From Kaiparowitsia implicata GSE-PSE-MK54-09C (GTDB lineage: Bacteria; Cyanobacteriota; Cyanobacteriia; Elainellales; Elainellaceae), in the NCBI GenBank assembly GCA_019359435.1, contig JAHHHI010000007.1:1-46327 (forward strand): a stretch of DNA of 46,327 nt. The letters run 5' to 3'. This document shows positions 45,268 to 46,327 of this stretch, one piece after another; position 1 is the stretch's first letter; each line of letters begins with the position of its first letter. The notes under the pieces are model-generated. The model saw only the letters and a program-made list of their open reading frames with translations, was not told the DNA's origin and did no database searches. Position numbers and translations under genes: made by a program.

Positions 45268-46221
45268 ATGACCCGTCGCCCAAAATACCCCCTTCGCAAA
45301 CTAACGGCTGAAGACCACCAAGAACTAGAGCGATTGTCGCGTGCGAGCAGTGAATCAGCGGCATGTGTCGCTCGTGCTAAAGCGCTGCTGGCCGTTTTCC
45401 AAGGACACAGCTATACCGGTGCGGCCCAAGCCAGCGGCCGACGCTCAGGGGATGCAGTGTCGCACCTGGTGGAGCGCTTTAATCAGGAGGGACTTGCCGC
45501 GCTAACCCCGCGCCATGGGGGTGGGGCCAAGACGCAGTATAAGGGTGGGCACCGGCAGCAGATCGTTGAGTTGGCCCAACAGGGTCCTAACCTGGAGAGC
45601 GATGGCGTCTCCCAATGGTCGTTGTCCACATTACAGCGCCGATTAAGGGCTCAAGAAAACGGCGACTTTTCAACCGTCAGTACCTACACCCTTTGGCAGG
45701 TACTCCATGATGCTGGCCAGAGTTGGCAGCAAAGCCGGAGTTGGTGCAAAACCGGAACGGCCCTGCGGCGGCGAAAGAGTGGGGACGTTATCGTTACCGA
45801 CCCGGATACCGAAGCGAAAAAAAACTGATTGAGCATGCCTATCGTCTGGCCGAGAGCCTGGGGATTGCCGTGTGGTGTGAGGATGAAGCCGGGCCGTTCC
45901 AAACCGTGCCGGATGCAGCCCCCAGTTGGCACGGTGAAGGCCAACCTCAACGGCAAGACCATGAGTATCTCCGCAATGGCACAACCAAGCTCCTCACCCT
46001 GTTTCATTCCAGCGATGGGTCAGGTGCGTGTCCAGGGGGTTGAGCACACGACGAATGCCGTCTTTCACCCTTGGTTAAAAGCCGAACTGACCGCTATTCT
46101 GGACACTTTAGCGGACGTCACCGCCTCAGTCTCTCAAGCTGATATCCAACCAATCTGGCACCAGTGGCGAGAAGGCTTAACGGTGACGTTTACCTTACCT
46201 GAACCTGAGTTCGACCGTTAA
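45268..46221 (+). mobile_element. IS630-type transposase, frameshifted and truncated
   Basis: Three overlapping frames together encode one IS630-type transposase. Frame A (45268-45828) starts MTRRPKYPLRKLTAEDHQEL with helix-turn-helix GRRSGDAVSHLVERFNQEGL and ends after EAKKN. The product continues one frame back as [20 protein letters not shown] (then EAGPFQTVP; this ED is a catalytic acidic site) to about 46010. It then shifts again at an extra T near 46020 to [15 protein letters not shown], and stops at 46221. The usual second half with the remaining DDE residues is missing, cut where the IS982-like tail begins. The first shift lies on A AAA AAC (45818-45824), a possible programmed -1 site; the second is a mutation. 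Confidence 0.8.
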
Positions 46222-46327
46222 AAAGCGGCTTGTGGCAGGGCTTTAAGCTCATCATCTGGGATGCCCAACGATGGCTTGTCGGGGTGGTAGGCGTAGGCAA
46301 TCAGGCCCGAGACCAGGTTGACGAGAA
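46218..46327 (-). mobile_element. Tail of a second IS982-like transposase (partial at window edge)
   Basis: The minus strand is open from the edge to TAA at 46218-46220 and reads FLVNLVSGLIAYAYHPDKPS, then LGIPDDELKALPQAAF. The first part aligns with the end of the IS982 transposase at 34507 (NFMVNVICGLIAYCHQPKKP). It begins exactly where the IS630-type gene is cut, so this element probably inserted into the IS630 copy. The rest lies outside the window. Confidence 0.65.

Noticed and set aside
1-46327. CRISPR array near cas3'
   Set aside because: No regularly spaced direct repeats of 28-40 bp were seen anywhere in the window.
1-46327. tRNA or rRNA genes as integration sites
   Set aside because: No cloverleaf sequences or rRNA segments were recognised on either strand, so no attachment site for the conjugation cluster can be named.

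Overview
The window looks cyanobacterial. The palindrome GCGATCGC (HIP1) recurs throughout. Several families are typical of cyanobacteria: XisH/XisI, a type I-D CRISPR Cas3' helicase with a WYL regulator, DUF433/DUF5615 pairs and a conserved 67-residue protein. Base composition is near 50% GC. Most of the window is accessory DNA: decayed insertion sequences, gene fragments, toxin-antitoxin pairs, a conjugation gene cluster and a relic integron. I cannot tell chromosome from plasmid.

Layout. 1-5.3 kb: a transposase tail, an unknown gene, a DUF433/DUF5615 pair, a stand-alone type I-D cas3', a small winged-helix-like gene and a divergent WYL regulator, ending in an internally deleted IS4-type remnant. 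5.4-5.9 kb: one hypothetical gene. 6.1-10.7 kb: a metabolic module (two-domain NTF2-like secreted protein, Tat-signal SDR, aldo/keto reductase, divergent AraC regulator) bracketed by two related hairpin repeats. 10.7-12.6 kb: a graveyard holding SDR and Lhr-helicase tails, intact xisI with broken xisH, a primase-polymerase fragment and an RNase III tail.

12.6-34.3 kb: a conjugation cluster, all on the minus strand. In transcription order it runs VirB2-like pilin, VirB3, VirB4, VirB5/TrbJ, VirB6/TrbL, VirB8, VirB10, VirB9/TraK, M23 endopeptidase, a secreted unknown, VirD4 coupling protein, three unknown proteins, and a 1798-residue methyltransferase-helicase. No relaxase or VirB11 lies in the window. 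Fifteen copies of the palindrome AAATATTT lie in this segment, and I found none elsewhere in the window. 34.5-35.4 kb: a decayed IS982 element.

35.4-42.9 kb: what I read as a relic cyanobacterial integron. A truncated intI (plus strand, 42672) faces away from a run of cassettes whose genes are nearly all on the minus strand. Six attC-like sites of 86-87 bp separate them, with RYYYAAC/GTTRRRY-type cores and extrahelical-base hairpin arms. Two 37-bp tandem repeats and a GTTGGGC core lie where attI should be. Cassette contents are a zinc-ribbon membrane protein, a LysR/SDR/SnoaL trio, BrnT-BrnA, a membrane protein, a GNAT-NmrA pair, a GFA-family protein and a small membrane protein.

42.9-46.3 kb: a 67-residue cyanobacterial protein, a TetR-regulated pair (DHFR-like reductase and Mpo1-like membrane protein) with two dyad operators, a frameshifted IS630-type transposase cut short at its 3' end, and the tail of an IS982-like transposase at the window edge.
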